Notes: generated by a model from the letters alone, not told the origin. Shown: positions 27,550-36,745, counted from the first letter of the stretch. The stretch: DNA of 64,000 nucleotides from Ochrobactrum sp. CGA5 (GCF_006345815.1 NZ_VCIG01000005.1:434001-498000), one strand, 5' to 3'. Program-made: numbers and translations.

Positions 27550-28536
27550 TCAAACTTCCTCGATAACACGAATACGCTGGCCGCCGCCAATATCGATGAA
27601 CTGCGTCGGTGGCGGCACTTCATGAACATCATGTGTCCCGAAGCTTTCAGGATAAAATCCATATCCTTGAGGAGCTTTAGGCGGGTTTTGATCATCAATC
27701 AAACGGCCACCGGTCAGCTCCGTCATTGGATCGGGAATAGCCGAAATCAGTCGCCGCGTGTAAGGATGGGTTGGATTTGAGAATATCCGATCCCACGGAC
27801 CGCTTTCAACAATCTGGCCGAAGTACATCACCGCCACACGATCACTCATGTGCTCAACGACGCTCAAATCATGGCTGATCATAATGTAGGAAAGACCAAG
27901 GCGCTCCTTCAGCTCCAGCAGCAGATTGATGATCTGGGCCCGGATTGAAACATCAAGCGCCGATACAGGCTCATCAAGCACGATAACTTTCGGATTAAGC
28001 AGCAATGCCCGCGCAATTCCAATACGCTGGCGTTGTCCGCCCGAAAACTCGTGCGGAAAGCGCTTTGCTTGCTCTGGTTTCAAACCGACGAGACGCAAAA
28101 TTTCTTCGATACGGCCCTCCACTTCGCTGCGCGATCTCACACCGTGAAGTCGTAAAGGCGCGGCCAGTGATGTGAAGACTGTCTGCCTCGGATTGAGTGA
28201 AGCGAACGGATCCTGAAAGACCATCTGGGCCATTTTCGCCCGTTCCAGTCGCGAGGGTTCCTCTTTACCGGTGATCGGGCGTCCTTCGAAATATATCTGC
28301 CCACTCGTTGGCTTCTGCAATCCAACGATGGAAAGCGCCAGTGTGGACTTACCACAACCAGACTCTCCCACAATCGAAAGGCATTCACCCTTGTTGAGAG
28401 TCAGGCTGAGATTGTTTACGGCGCGCAGCAATTGTTTGGAGCGACTGAAAATGCCTCCGCTCACCGGGAAGTAAACGCAGATATTATCGATGCGGACCAA
28501 TGGCTCTGCCAATTTGGTTGAATGCATGTCATTCAT
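27550..28536 (-). CDS. Peptide ABC transporter ATP-binding protein, DppF type
   Basis: A 328-residue ATPase with Walker [10 protein letters not shown] near residue 58, Q-loop [15 protein letters not shown], signature [15 protein letters not shown] and Walker B VIVLDEPVSALD. The oligopeptide-type C-terminal region THPYTRRLISAIPDP is present, followed by an unusually long tail ending in VIEEV. It pairs with the DppD-type ATPase upstream, overlapping it by eight bases, to energise import through the two permeases. It is the last gene of a six-gene minus-strand operon headed by an amidohydrolase. Confidence 0.93.
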   Translation of the reverse strand: MNDMHSTKLAEPLVRIDNICVYFPVSGGIFSRSKQLLRAVNNLSLTLNKGECLSIVGESGCGKSTLALSIVGLQKPTSGQIYFEGRPITGKEEPSRLERAKMAQMVFQDPFASLNPRQTVFTSLAAPLRLHGVRSRSEVEGRIEEILRLVGLKPEQAKRFPHEFSGGQRQRIGIARALLLNPKVIVLDEPVSALDVSIRAQIINLLLELKERLGLSYIMISHDLSVVEHMSDRVAVMYFGQIVESGPWDRIFSNPTHPYTRRLISAIPDPMTELTGGRLIDDQNPPKAPQGYGFYPESFGTHDVHEVPPPTQFIDIGGGQRIRVIEEV

Positions 28537-29509
28537 GATGGAAACACCTCACCACACCGGCGTCCTCAAGTGACGTCCGGCCGGGCTTTTGTGCACGACA
28601 CACATCGGTCGCGCGCATACAACGCGGCTCAAACCTGCAGCCTTCTGGAAAAGCGGAAATTGATGGCACGACGCCTTCGATTTCTTGCAGCCGCAGCTGG
28701 CCATCTTTCTGGCGCGAGCCAAGCTGCGGTAGAGAAGCCAGCAGACCATGCGTATAAGGATGCGCCGGATGATGAAACAGTCCCGCTGTGATGCGTTCTT
28801 CAACCAGATGCCCTGCATACATCACACCGACACGACGGCACATTTTTGCGATTACACCCAGATCGTGACTGATCATGAGAACGGAAGTCCCTCGCGCTGA
28901 GCAGAGTTCCTGCATCAAACGCAGAATTTCTGCCTGAACCGTCACATCGAGCGCGGTCGTAGGTTCATCAGCAATCAGCAGATCGGGGTTGCACGCAAGT
29001 GCAATTGCGATCATCACGCGCTGGCGCATACCCCCCGACATCTGATGCGGATAGTTCTTCACACGTTGCTCCGGCGCAGGAACCTGAACACTGGCAAGCG
29101 ATTCAACAGCCTTGCGCTCCGCCTCATGCCAAGTAGCGCCTTGGTGCAGCACAAACATTTCTGCAATCTGCCGACCTACTGGCGACAGCGGATTGAGGGC
29201 CGTCATCGGCTCCTGAAAGATCATCGCTATACGGTTGCCGCGCAGCTTGCGCATTTCGCGCGACGAGATGGACCGCAGATCCTGCCCTTTAAAGCGGATC
29301 GCTCCTCCGGTTATCGACAGCGGCTTGCGCAGAAGCCCTATCATCGACAGTGCAGTGATGCTCTTTCCGCAACCGGACTCTCCAACCAGACCGAATGTCT
29401 CGCCAGCTTCGATGGTGAACGATACGTCTTCGACGACATTATGTTTGCTCGAGCCGGAGACGATATCGATCCGAAGGTTCTCTACCTCAAGAAGTGCTTG
29501 TTCACTCAT
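28529..29509 (-). CDS. Peptide ABC transporter ATP-binding protein, DppD type
   Basis: A 326-residue ATPase: Walker [10 protein letters not shown] near residue 40, Q-loop [16 protein letters not shown], signature [19 protein letters not shown] and Walker [14 protein letters not shown]. The C-terminal cysteine cluster [20 protein letters not shown] is the oligo/dipeptide-type motif, associated with an iron-sulfur site in characterised relatives. It overlaps the permease gene upstream by four bases, so the operon is tightly coupled. Confidence 0.93.
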   Translation of the reverse strand: MSEQALLEVENLRIDIVSGSSKHNVVEDVSFTIEAGETFGLVGESGCGKSITALSMIGLLRKPLSITGGAIRFKGQDLRSISSREMRKLRGNRIAMIFQEPMTALNPLSPVGRQIAEMFVLHQGATWHEAERKAVESLASVQVPAPEQRVKNYPHQMSGGMRQRVMIAIALACNPDLLIADEPTTALDVTVQAEILRLMQELCSARGTSVLMISHDLGVIAKMCRRVGVMYAGHLVEERITAGLFHHPAHPYTHGLLASLPQLGSRQKDGQLRLQEIEGVVPSISAFPEGCRFEPRCMRATDVCRAQKPGRTSLEDAGVVRCFHHE

Positions 29510-30327
29510 ACCTTGCGCGTCCTCATATGCGGATCGAGCGAGTCACGAAGACCGTCACCGAACAGATTGAGCCCAAGTACCGTGAAAAAGATGGCCAGAC
29601 CGGGAAACACTGCAGCCCAAGGCGCGTTCACGATCAGCTCGCGCGCATCGGTGAGCATGTTGCCCCAGCTTGGATCTGGTGGACTGATACCGAGACCAAG
29701 ATAGGAAAGTGCTGCTTCTGCGAGAATTGCATCGCCCATTCCGAGTGTGCCAATCACGAGAATAGGCCCGATCATATTGGGCACGATCTGCGTGATCATG
29801 ATGCGTACATCGCTGTAACCAAGCATCTTAGCCGCCTGAATATAGCCCTGTTTTTTGAGCGACAGTGTGGAACTCCGCGCAATTCGACAAGTCCATGACC
29901 AGTTTGTCAAACCAAGTGCGAGCAGAAGGCTCGGCAAACCAGGCCCCAAGACAGCCATGATCGCCAAAGCGAAGATCAGTGACGGGATTGCCAGCATGAG
30001 ATTGGTGAGGCCGTTGACGAAATCGTCCCACCATCCGCCGAAATAACCGGCAGAAATGCCAAAACACAGACCGATAACTGTGTTGATGCACTGAGAGACA
30101 ACGCCAACGGTCAAAGACACTTGTGCGCCATAGAGAATGCGCGAATAAACATCGCGACCTTGAGCATCAGTTCCGAACCAGAATTGTGCGTCTGGCGGCA
30201 ATTCGGCATTCATCAGATCGGCATCAAGAACCGGATTATAGTGTGTCAGCAGTGGCGCGAAGACAGCCGCAGCCACAATTACAATGCACACGAAACCGCC
30301 GAATACGAAATTAAAACGCATCTTCAT
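29506..30327 (-). CDS. Peptide ABC transporter permease, DppC type
   Basis: A 273-residue permease with about six membrane helices. The N-terminus contains a hydrophobic anchor followed by FWFGTDAQGRDVYSRILYGAQVSLTVG, the hallmark of DppC/OppC proteins. The EAA coupling loop is near ARSSTLSLKKQGYIQAAKMLGYSD. The C-terminal end NLFGDGLRDSLDPHMRTR is also typical. It forms the channel with the DppB-type permease that begins four bases upstream of its start. Confidence 0.93.
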   Translation of the reverse strand: MKMRFNFVFGGFVCIVIVAAAVFAPLLTHYNPVLDADLMNAELPPDAQFWFGTDAQGRDVYSRILYGAQVSLTVGVVSQCINTVIGLCFGISAGYFGGWWDDFVNGLTNLMLAIPSLIFALAIMAVLGPGLPSLLLALGLTNWSWTCRIARSSTLSLKKQGYIQAAKMLGYSDVRIMITQIVPNMIGPILVIGTLGMGDAILAEAALSYLGLGISPPDPSWGNMLTDARELIVNAPWAAVFPGLAIFFTVLGLNLFGDGLRDSLDPHMRTRKV

Positions 30328-30331
30328 GGGC

Positions 30332-31267
30332 TTACTCGTGGCTTATGCGCGGGTCGATAACCGCGTAAAGAATGTCAACGATCGTATTGATAACCAGGAA
30401 CCACAACACGATTACGAGAATTGCCCCCTGCACCACAGGAATGTCGCGCAAAGAGACACTATCGATCAGCAAGGAGCCGAGACCCGGCCATGAGAAAAGC
30501 TTCTCTACCACTACGGCCTGCCCCATCATCGACCCGAACTGTAGGCCGATTGTCGTGATAATCAGCACCAGCGCATTGCGCATGACATGCCATTTCACCA
30601 ACCGAAAGCTACTCATTCCTTTAGAGCGGGCGGTACGTATGAAGTCAGCCCCCATCACTTCCAGGACAGCTGCGCGCGTTGTTCTTGCAAGCAGCGCCAG
30701 AGGCGCAACGCCCAAGGTCAAGGCTGGAAGGATGATGTTTCTTATACCACCCTCGCCATAACCAAAACTCGGGAGCCATCCGAGTGTCAGTGCAAAGAGA
30801 TACATGGCCAGCAGGCCCAGCCAGAACTGTGGCAGCGAAAGTCCCGATACGGCCCCTATCATCGTCACGCTATCGAGAATGCTTCCCGGTTTCAGTGCGG
30901 CGATAAATCCGAGTGGTACCCCTATCAGGATTGCGAACCCCATAGCCGCAAAAGCAAGCTTCAGCGTGGGCCACATGCGCTCCTGAATAAGTGAGACAAC
31001 CGGCTGCCTTGATCGATAGGACGTACCGAGATCAAACTGTGCCAGTTGAACCAGATAATTGCCAAAACGCACATGGACAGGCTTGTCGAGGCCGAATTCC
31101 TGAGTAATCTTTTCGACCATCTTCGGATCGTTCATGCCCTTGCCATTGGCAATCAGACCTGAAGCGATGCTGCCTGGAACGACGCTGAAAATGACAAAAA
31201 TCAGTAGTGACACAGCGACAACCGTCGGTATCATCTGCAAGACGCGCCGGAGAATGAAATAGAGCAA
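30332..31267 (-). CDS. Peptide ABC transporter permease, DppB type
   Basis: A 311-residue permease with six helices. It opens with MLYFILRRVLQMIPTVVAVSLLIF, as DppB/OppB proteins do, has the EAA-like loop MGADFIRTARSKGMSSFRLVKWHVMRNAL and ends with LVINTIVDILYAVIDPRI. GGAGGA stands upstream. A stem-loop separates it from the binding-protein gene. Confidence 0.93.
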   Translation of the reverse strand: MLYFILRRVLQMIPTVVAVSLLIFVIFSVVPGSIASGLIANGKGMNDPKMVEKITQEFGLDKPVHVRFGNYLVQLAQFDLGTSYRSRQPVVSLIQERMWPTLKLAFAAMGFAILIGVPLGFIAALKPGSILDSVTMIGAVSGLSLPQFWLGLLAMYLFALTLGWLPSFGYGEGGIRNIILPALTLGVAPLALLARTTRAAVLEVMGADFIRTARSKGMSSFRLVKWHVMRNALVLIITTIGLQFGSMMGQAVVVEKLFSWPGLGSLLIDSVSLRDIPVVQGAILVIVLWFLVINTIVDILYAVIDPRISHE

Positions 31268-31311
31268 ATGGTCCTCCTTTCGGATCAGCGTTGACTACGC
31301 TGGAGCAAAGG

Positions 31312-31348
31312 GGATCCGTGGCCCGCACAAAATCGCGCGGGCCGATCC
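31312..31348 (-). other. Intercistronic stem-loop between binding-protein and permease genes
   Basis: Two nested helices, GGATC/GATCC and GGCCCGC/GCGGGCC, enclose a 10-base loop. It follows the stop of the binding-protein gene with no T run, a placement that in ABC operons protects the binding-protein mRNA end and keeps its expression above that of the permeases. Confidence 0.6.
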
Positions 31349-31361
31349 AGATCAGCTGAAG

Positions 31362-32957
31362 TTAGCGACCGGATGGAACAGTCTCGTCCACCCACAGCTT
31401 TTCATAGGATTGAACTGCAAGCTCCGCCGAGTTCGGCTGCAGGCCATGCAACCATGGCTGATGTGCCATAACAGCCTTATTGTAGTTGAAGAACCACACC
31501 GGCGCTTCTTCCTGCAACAGGTTATTGGCCTTCTTCAGAAGTTCATTCTTCTCTTCTTCGGTTTTCGCCACCTTTGCCTCATCGACAATCTTGTCGAATT
31601 CCGCATTGGAGAACTTCTGGTAATTACAGGCTGATTGTGGGGTTGTTGAATAGAAGCACTGCATCGCGGTCAGGGCATCCGGTCCGCTTTCGAGGGACCA
31701 CATATAGGCCTGGAAATTGCCAGCCGGAACCACGTCTGCGAGCACCGACGCTTCCACCGGCTTCGCCTTGACCTTGATACCGACTTTAGCAAGCATTGGA
31801 ATGATCGCCTGAACGATGGTCAAACCCCAGCTCTCGTTCTGCGTTGCAGTCAACTCAAACTCGAAACCGTCAGGATACCCTGCTTCAACAAGCAAAGCTT
31901 TCGCTTTTTCAGGATCATACGGATAAGGCTTCGCATCCTTGTCGAAGGCTGGCGATGAGTTTGGAAGCCACCCAACAGCACGATAAGCCTTGTCTTTGAC
32001 GAGGCGCTTGATAATGAGATCGCTGTCGATGGCGTAATTGATTGCCTGACGAACGCGCTTGTCCTGGAATGGCTTGAAATCGGGATTGAAGCCAACGGCG
32101 CGCGTATATACCTCGGCTACCTCGACCATATTCTTCGCGAGTTCCGGATCAGCGAGATAGGCCGTATACTGGGCGGGCCCGAGCACGGCGACGTCAATTT
32201 CCTTGTTGCGGAACGCGACGTCGCGTGCGGCTGCATCCCCCATAATCATGATGTTGATCTTGTCGGCGTAAGGTTTGCCCTTCTCATAATACTTGTCCCA
32301 CTTTTCAACCGTCAGGCGAGATCCGGGGACATATTCGGCAAATTTATACGGTCCGAGGCCGATCGGGTGACGCTGAAACTCTTCGCTGTCGCCCTCACCT
32401 GCCGGGTAAATGGCTGTGTTATTGCGCATGAACTGGAAGCCTGGATCAATCGGCTGCTTCAGCGTGATTTCAAGCGTATGATCATCAATCTTCTTTAGGC
32501 CGGAAATTTCCTCGGCCTTGCCCTGCGTATACTCCTCGGCCCCTTTGATCTCCGCTATGTAGCGTGCCGGCGGGAATGCCTTTTCCGGGTCCATTATCCG
32601 AGTATAGCTCCAGATAATGTCGTCTGTCGTCAGAGGTTTTCCGTTATGAAAAAAAGCATCCTGACGAAGCTTGTAAGTATAGACGAGTCTGTCGTCGGAA
32701 ACAGTCACATCGGTGGCAAGACCAAGTACCGGCTTGTTGAGATCAGCATCCCAATCATACAGTGTGCGATGAATAGCTTTGGCGTAGAACTCGTCCTGCG
32801 TAGCGGGCGAAGCCTGAATGTCGAGCGTCGAAAAGCTGTCTCCATAAGGTGCGACAAAATTGACGACACCTCCCGCACGCGGCTCGTCAGCAGCATAAGT
32901 TGCCGTTCCAGCCAATAGAGTTGCGGACAGTGCCGCCAGCAAAGCAAATTTTCTCAT
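31362..32957 (-). CDS. Peptide ABC transporter substrate-binding protein (family 5)
   Basis: A 531-residue secreted protein. ATG 32957 is chosen because GGGGAAC precedes it; the signal peptide (MRKFALLAALSATLLAGTATYAA) then has normal length. SBP_bac_5 features follow: TYKLRQDAFFHNGKPLTTDDIIWS, LGPYKFAEYVPGSRLTVEKWDKYYEKGKP and VRQAINYAIDSDLIIKRLV. It binds the peptide-like or opine-like substrate in the periplasm for the four membrane components encoded downstream. Co-occurrence with an amidohydrolase suggests an amide-containing ligand. Confidence 0.93.
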   Translation of the reverse strand: MRKFALLAALSATLLAGTATYAADEPRAGGVVNFVAPYGDSFSTLDIQASPATQDEFYAKAIHRTLYDWDADLNKPVLGLATDVTVSDDRLVYTYKLRQDAFFHNGKPLTTDDIIWSYTRIMDPEKAFPPARYIAEIKGAEEYTQGKAEEISGLKKIDDHTLEITLKQPIDPGFQFMRNNTAIYPAGEGDSEEFQRHPIGLGPYKFAEYVPGSRLTVEKWDKYYEKGKPYADKINIMIMGDAAARDVAFRNKEIDVAVLGPAQYTAYLADPELAKNMVEVAEVYTRAVGFNPDFKPFQDKRVRQAINYAIDSDLIIKRLVKDKAYRAVGWLPNSSPAFDKDAKPYPYDPEKAKALLVEAGYPDGFEFELTATQNESWGLTIVQAIIPMLAKVGIKVKAKPVEASVLADVVPAGNFQAYMWSLESGPDALTAMQCFYSTTPQSACNYQKFSNAEFDKIVDEAKVAKTEEEKNELLKKANNLLQEEAPVWFFNYNKAVMAHQPWLHGLQPNSAELAVQSYEKLWVDETVPSGR

Positions 32958-33006
32958 GTTGTTCCCCTTCATAACTGTCATTCTTGCGATTCATATGAAC
33001 CGTTAG

Positions 33007-33038
33007 TCGGGCAGCAACGCCTGAACTTCGCTGCCCGA
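33007..33038 (-). other. Stem-loop between amidohydrolase and binding-protein genes
   Basis: A 9-bp stem TCGGGCAGC / GCTGCCCGA with a 14-base loop lies in the 144-base gap. No T run follows on the minus strand, so it is more likely an mRNA stability or processing element than a terminator. Confidence 0.45.
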
Positions 33039-33101
33039 AATTGCCCCGAAGCGTTTACGCTTCAATTCTTTTTATAGCTCCCATAAAGCGGGAATTTTGC
33101 T

Positions 33102-34733
33102 TCATGACCGCTCGAATACGACCTGACCGTCGCGCATCGTAAGAACACAATGCGTTTCGTTGAGAATCTCTTCCGGCTTCGCGGTAAGCATGTTGCGCGA
33201 GAACACCGCAATATCAGCGACCTGTCCCGGGATGAGCTTGCCCTTCACATTCTCAAGCTTCTGAGAGAACGCGCCGAACTCCGTGTAGACCTGCAAGGCC
33301 TCTTCAATAGTCACACATTCGCGAGCATCCATCACCGTTCCCTTGCCGGTTTCGCGCGTCAACATTGAATAGATGTTCGGATAGGGATTTGGATGGCATA
33401 CTGGTGCATCGCTGCCGGTTGCGGGCTTGAAGCCCAAATCCTTCCACGTCTTCAGCGGATAGCTTGAAATTGCGCGCTCTTCGCCAAGAACGGAAATATA
33501 AGAATCACCGAAATCGTAGATGAAAACCTGTTGTGGGCAAGGATAGATGCCAGCCTTTTTCATCCGGTCGTGCTGTTCCGGCGTTGAGAAGCCGCAATGT
33601 TCGATACGATGACGGCGATCTGGATCGGGATAAGCAGCGAGCGCCTTTTCATACGCGGTGATCAACTGGCCGATGGCTGCATCGCCGATAGCGTGGCACG
33701 CTAACTGATAGCCCTTTTTATGCGCATCCAGCACTAGAGATTCCAGCTCCGCATCCGGCAAAATCTGGACACCAATATTGTTATCATCGCCGAGATAAGG
33801 TTTGCTCATCCAAGCCGTTCGTCCGCCTGCAGAGCCGTCGAGAAAAATCTTCACGGCTCCCACCGTCAGCATGTCATCACCAACACCCGACACGAGACCA
33901 GCTTTATAGCATTCCTCAACGATAGACGGTCCGGGGTCACCGAGAAGTACGAGCCAGGTACGTACTGGCAAACGCTTGTCCAGCTTGGCAAGATTATATG
34001 CACGGATTTCGTCGAAACCCGCAACCTGACCGACAGCTGCATCCATGACGCTGGTGATACCATAGGAAAGAAGCATATTACCCCCAGCTTCAATGGCCTC
34101 AACCATCTCTTCTGTCGTTGGCTTGGGAATGGCCTTGCGGACAGCCCCTTGCGCATTTTCTGCAACCATTCCAGTTAGAGCACCATTCTTCTGCTCAATC
34201 AGTCCGCCGTCTGGTACAGGCGAGTTTTCATCGACACCCGCCATTTCAAAGGCTTTCGAGTTGAAGATCGATACGTGGCCACAAGCACGTACAAGCATAA
34301 CGGGATGGTTTGGAGCAACCGCATCAAGTTCCGACTTGTGTGGGTGGCGACCGACATCAAGCTTGGTCTGATCATAACCGCGTGCCTTTATCCACGTCCC
34401 AGGAGGGGCGGATGCAGCCTTGTCGCGAATGGCATCAAGCAGGCTTTGCAAGGTTGGTGCCGCTTGCGGCGTCGCGTCGATCCACTTGAGTGTCAGCCCG
34501 ACGGAAACAAGATGCAGATGGGCATCGTTCAATCCCGGCGTAGCGAAGCGTCCTCTCAAATCGATCAAACGTGTATTATCGCCCTTCAAAGACCAGATTT
34601 GGTCCTTCGTACCCGTAGCAAGAACTTTGCCTTGCCAGATTGCCAGGGCTTCAACCGTACCCTCTTCGTATCCACACCAGATTGTACCATTATAAACAAT
34701 GGTATCGGCACACAATTCGGGCATTACAGGCAT
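33102..34733 (-). CDS. Amidohydrolase family protein, YtcJ-like
   Basis: A 543-residue amidohydrolase_3 protein. ATG 34733 follows GGGAGGGG at a normal distance; an ATG eight codons earlier would place that ribosome site inside the gene. The barrel metal motif GLNDAHLHLVS lies near residue 65, further ligands are in QLACHAIGDAAIG and RIEHCGF, and the final metal aspartate in ATGSDAPVCHPNP. The N-terminal and C-terminal beta-sandwich strands (TIVYNGTIWCG, GQVADIAVFSRN) are present. It lacks a signal peptide and would act in the cytosol on an amide or related C-N bond. It heads the ABC operon, implying that it hydrolyses the imported compound. Confidence 0.87.
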   Translation of the reverse strand: MPVMPELCADTIVYNGTIWCGYEEGTVEALAIWQGKVLATGTKDQIWSLKGDNTRLIDLRGRFATPGLNDAHLHLVSVGLTLKWIDATPQAAPTLQSLLDAIRDKAASAPPGTWIKARGYDQTKLDVGRHPHKSELDAVAPNHPVMLVRACGHVSIFNSKAFEMAGVDENSPVPDGGLIEQKNGALTGMVAENAQGAVRKAIPKPTTEEMVEAIEAGGNMLLSYGITSVMDAAVGQVAGFDEIRAYNLAKLDKRLPVRTWLVLLGDPGPSIVEECYKAGLVSGVGDDMLTVGAVKIFLDGSAGGRTAWMSKPYLGDDNNIGVQILPDAELESLVLDAHKKGYQLACHAIGDAAIGQLITAYEKALAAYPDPDRRHRIEHCGFSTPEQHDRMKKAGIYPCPQQVFIYDFGDSYISVLGEERAISSYPLKTWKDLGFKPATGSDAPVCHPNPYPNIYSMLTRETGKGTVMDARECVTIEEALQVYTEFGAFSQKLENVKGKLIPGQVADIAVFSRNMLTAKPEEILNETHCVLTMRDGQVVFERS

Positions 34734-34812
34734 TTCAGCGGTCCCCTCCCTAGTCACGCTATACGCATTTATAGGGGGAGATTTCCATTGATGACTAGAC
34801 CGATCAAGCCGT

Positions 34813-34918
34813 GAATTTGCTAAATTTAGAGAGGCAAATTGTTCAAAATGACAACTTTACGGTCAATTTGCCGAAATTTTCGGAAAGTCGGCGTAATGTT
34901 TTCTTGGCAAATCGCCAA
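34813..34918. promoter_or_regulatory. Cluster of TTTGCC/GGCAAA half-sites upstream of the amidohydrolase operon
   Basis: Within about 100 bases there are GAATTTGC at 34813, GGCAAATTG at 34833-34841 mirrored by CAATTTGCC at 34864-34872, and the compact palindrome TTGGC-AAATC-GCCAA at 34904-34918. The region is 80-185 bases upstream of the amidohydrolase start. This looks like a multi-site operator; the regulator is not identified. Confidence 0.45.
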
Positions 34919-34971
34919 AATCTGACACCGATTTGACAGCCCACATCGCCGCCCTGTCAGCAATCACAGCT

Positions 34972-35271
34972 TCAAAAATCTCCGCCATCTGGCAAAATAC
35001 GGGCGGCCTCAATCACTAGAGGGTCGCCTGCCCCGAACACGCGGATCAATAGCATACCCCCGACCCGTTCCTTGGCGACTTGGGCAACCAGCGCAACTTG
35101 GCCGTCAACGGATGGGTTAAACAAGGCCCACAACCACACGAGCATGACATCGGCTCGCAGGTATATATTGGTGGCAGATGACGTAATTTTAAATTCTCTA
35201 GTTACAGCGACTTCCGCTTTATTCTGCGGCCCGACTATGGCGATTGCGCCAAAGTTCCTCAGCTCTCTCAA
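34972..35271 (-). CDS. Hypothetical protein downstream of the LysR-TrpD2 gene
   Basis: A 99-codon frame overlapping the end of the upstream gene by 53 bases. It contains moderately hydrophobic stretches (DVMLVWLWALFNPSVDGQVALVAQVA, GGMLLIRVFGAGDPLVIEAARILP) but no motif I recognise. A shorter product from an internal ATG at residue 43 is possible. No clear ribosome site is seen. It may be a small protein translationally coupled to the fusion regulator, or spurious. Confidence 0.3.
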   Translation of the reverse strand: MRELRNFGAIAIVGPQNKAEVAVTREFKITSSATNIYLRADVMLVWLWALFNPSVDGQVALVAQVAKERVGGMLLIRVFGAGDPLVIEAARILPDGGDF

Positions 35272-36694
35272 AGAACTGCGTATGGCTTTGGTTTTCCGCG
35301 GAGGCCGCCGTCATCATCGCCACGGCCGCCGTCGCGACGATTGTGTTTTCAGCACGTTTATCCACGGCCGCGCCGGACCAGACGCCATACCAATATTCGA
35401 ATGAGCTGAAGCTGGAATGCTTGTCGCCGCTCTCTTTGGAAAGCGTGGGCAGCAACAAATCCGCTTCCCGACCGTCAAGCAACCGATAGATCGTATGGGT
35501 TCTATTTGGAACCAGCTCGGCAACATCGCGGCTGGTTGAAACAACTGAAATTGACGGCGTCCCAAGGAGGGCGCCCGTATCGCGGTGCAATTCGCGATAG
35601 GTGGACTGGGTAACACCTAGGAATGTCGCTCTGAGGTTCAACGGGTTGAGAAGATGAACGAGACTGTTCATTGAGGAGCGCGACTCGAACAAAGGGTAGA
35701 GCGCCAGCAGCGAATAGATCTGTGGAGCGAAACCAGCTATCGGCATGAAGCAGATACCGTGTGCCCTCAATGCGCTTTCCGCGAGCGAATGCGATGTTGC
35801 TATCGGCAGATTGATAGCTTCCGCCGCCAATTCAAGTTTGCCCGAGACTTCACCTGTGCCGCAATTGCCGTGCATAACAACGGGATAGCCAGCTCTTGCG
35901 ACGAGCAAGGCCGAAAGCATAAACCACGGGGACTGCATGGAGTTCGGTGACAGATAGGCTGGCCAATCCAACGCAGGTATGTTGAATGCTCTGTCCACGG
36001 AATAAATACGTCTCGCTGCGCGCACCATGCCCGCTAGTTCCGGAGCAGTTTCCCCGCGATAATGAATGAGACGAAGCAACGCGCTGATCTGCATCGGATC
36101 TGCGTTGCCTTTGAAAATCGTTGTGAATGCATCTTCGGCTTCGGACATTTCGAGAGGACGGGTATGCCCAACCTTCCGCCCGACTGCTGCAATGTATTTT
36201 GCTAGCCTCCTAACCGGATCGTTCTCACCCTGAATATTCGCGAACTGCACAGCAAGCTGTTCCGGCGTGGGATGGTTTTCAAGTTCCACGACCTTACGAA
36301 TACCGAGCGGAGGTGGCGCCATAATAGAGCTCCGCTTCCATCCGTGGTATTCGCTACAGCTCGATTTCGGCAGTTCAGTCAGATCTAGGTTCAACAGCGT
36401 TTCGGCTTCATTCGCCAAGCGCCGCAGACGGCCACGCAAGGCTTCTGCTTTCGGCGTGGCTACCATGCTTCGCCCCGAACGAACCAGAATGGGATCATTG
36501 AACTTCTCCCGAATCTGACCGAGCACTCGGCTCATAGCCGCAATGCTCATGCCCATCTGCTTGGCAGCACCGCCAACGCTGCCTTCCACAAGAAGTGCAT
36601 CAAACGCGATCAGCAAGCGCAGTTGCCCCAAACGAAGGCTTTCATTCTCGCCTTTCCCCGCTTGCTGCGGCATCTTCGGCTGCTTGCCCGACAT
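35219..36694 (-). CDS. LysR-type HTH fused to an anthranilate-phosphoribosyltransferase-like (TrpD2/YbiB) domain
   Basis: A 491-residue protein with two parts. Residues about 20-85 are a LysR winged helix: LRLLIAFDALLVEGSVGGAAKQMGMSIAAMSRVLGQIREKFNDPILVRSGRSMVATPKA. Instead of a LysR effector domain, residues about 145-470 resemble the glycosyl-transferase-3 fold of TrpD/TrpD2: YIAAVGRKVGHTRPLEMSEAEDAFTTIFKGNADPMQISALLRLIHYRGE (N-terminal helical domain) and VMHGNCGTGEVSGKLELAAEAINL, FMPIAGFAPQIYSLLALYPLFESRSSMNSLVHLLNPL. TrpD2 of E. coli binds nucleic acids rather than making tryptophan. The gene is divergent from the siderophore operon with 114 bases between the starts, so it could control it or sense a nucleotide-like ligand. 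Confidence 0.8.
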   Translation of the reverse strand: MSGKQPKMPQQAGKGENESLRLGQLRLLIAFDALLVEGSVGGAAKQMGMSIAAMSRVLGQIREKFNDPILVRSGRSMVATPKAEALRGRLRRLANEAETLLNLDLTELPKSSCSEYHGWKRSSIMAPPPLGIRKVVELENHPTPEQLAVQFANIQGENDPVRRLAKYIAAVGRKVGHTRPLEMSEAEDAFTTIFKGNADPMQISALLRLIHYRGETAPELAGMVRAARRIYSVDRAFNIPALDWPAYLSPNSMQSPWFMLSALLVARAGYPVVMHGNCGTGEVSGKLELAAEAINLPIATSHSLAESALRAHGICFMPIAGFAPQIYSLLALYPLFESRSSMNSLVHLLNPLNLRATFLGVTQSTYRELHRDTGALLGTPSISVVSTSRDVAELVPNRTHTIYRLLDGREADLLLPTLSKESGDKHSSFSSFEYWYGVWSGAAVDKRAENTIVATAAVAMMTAASAENQSHTQFFERAEELWRNRHSRAAE

Positions 36695-36728
36695 CGCTTT
36701 ATTGCCCGTTCATTTGCTGTTTTTGAAA

Positions 36729-36745
36729 TTTAGAATGCTTATAAA
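36729..36745. promoter_or_regulatory. Putative Irr/ICE-type iron box
   Basis: TTTAGAATGCTTATAAA matches the rhizobial iron control element, a palindrome of the form TTTAGAA-N3-TTCTAAA, at 13 of the 14 fixed arm bases as I remember it. It is 64 bases before the TonB-receptor start and 35 bases before the divergent regulator start, well placed for iron-dependent control of both. Consensus is from memory. Confidence 0.45.
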
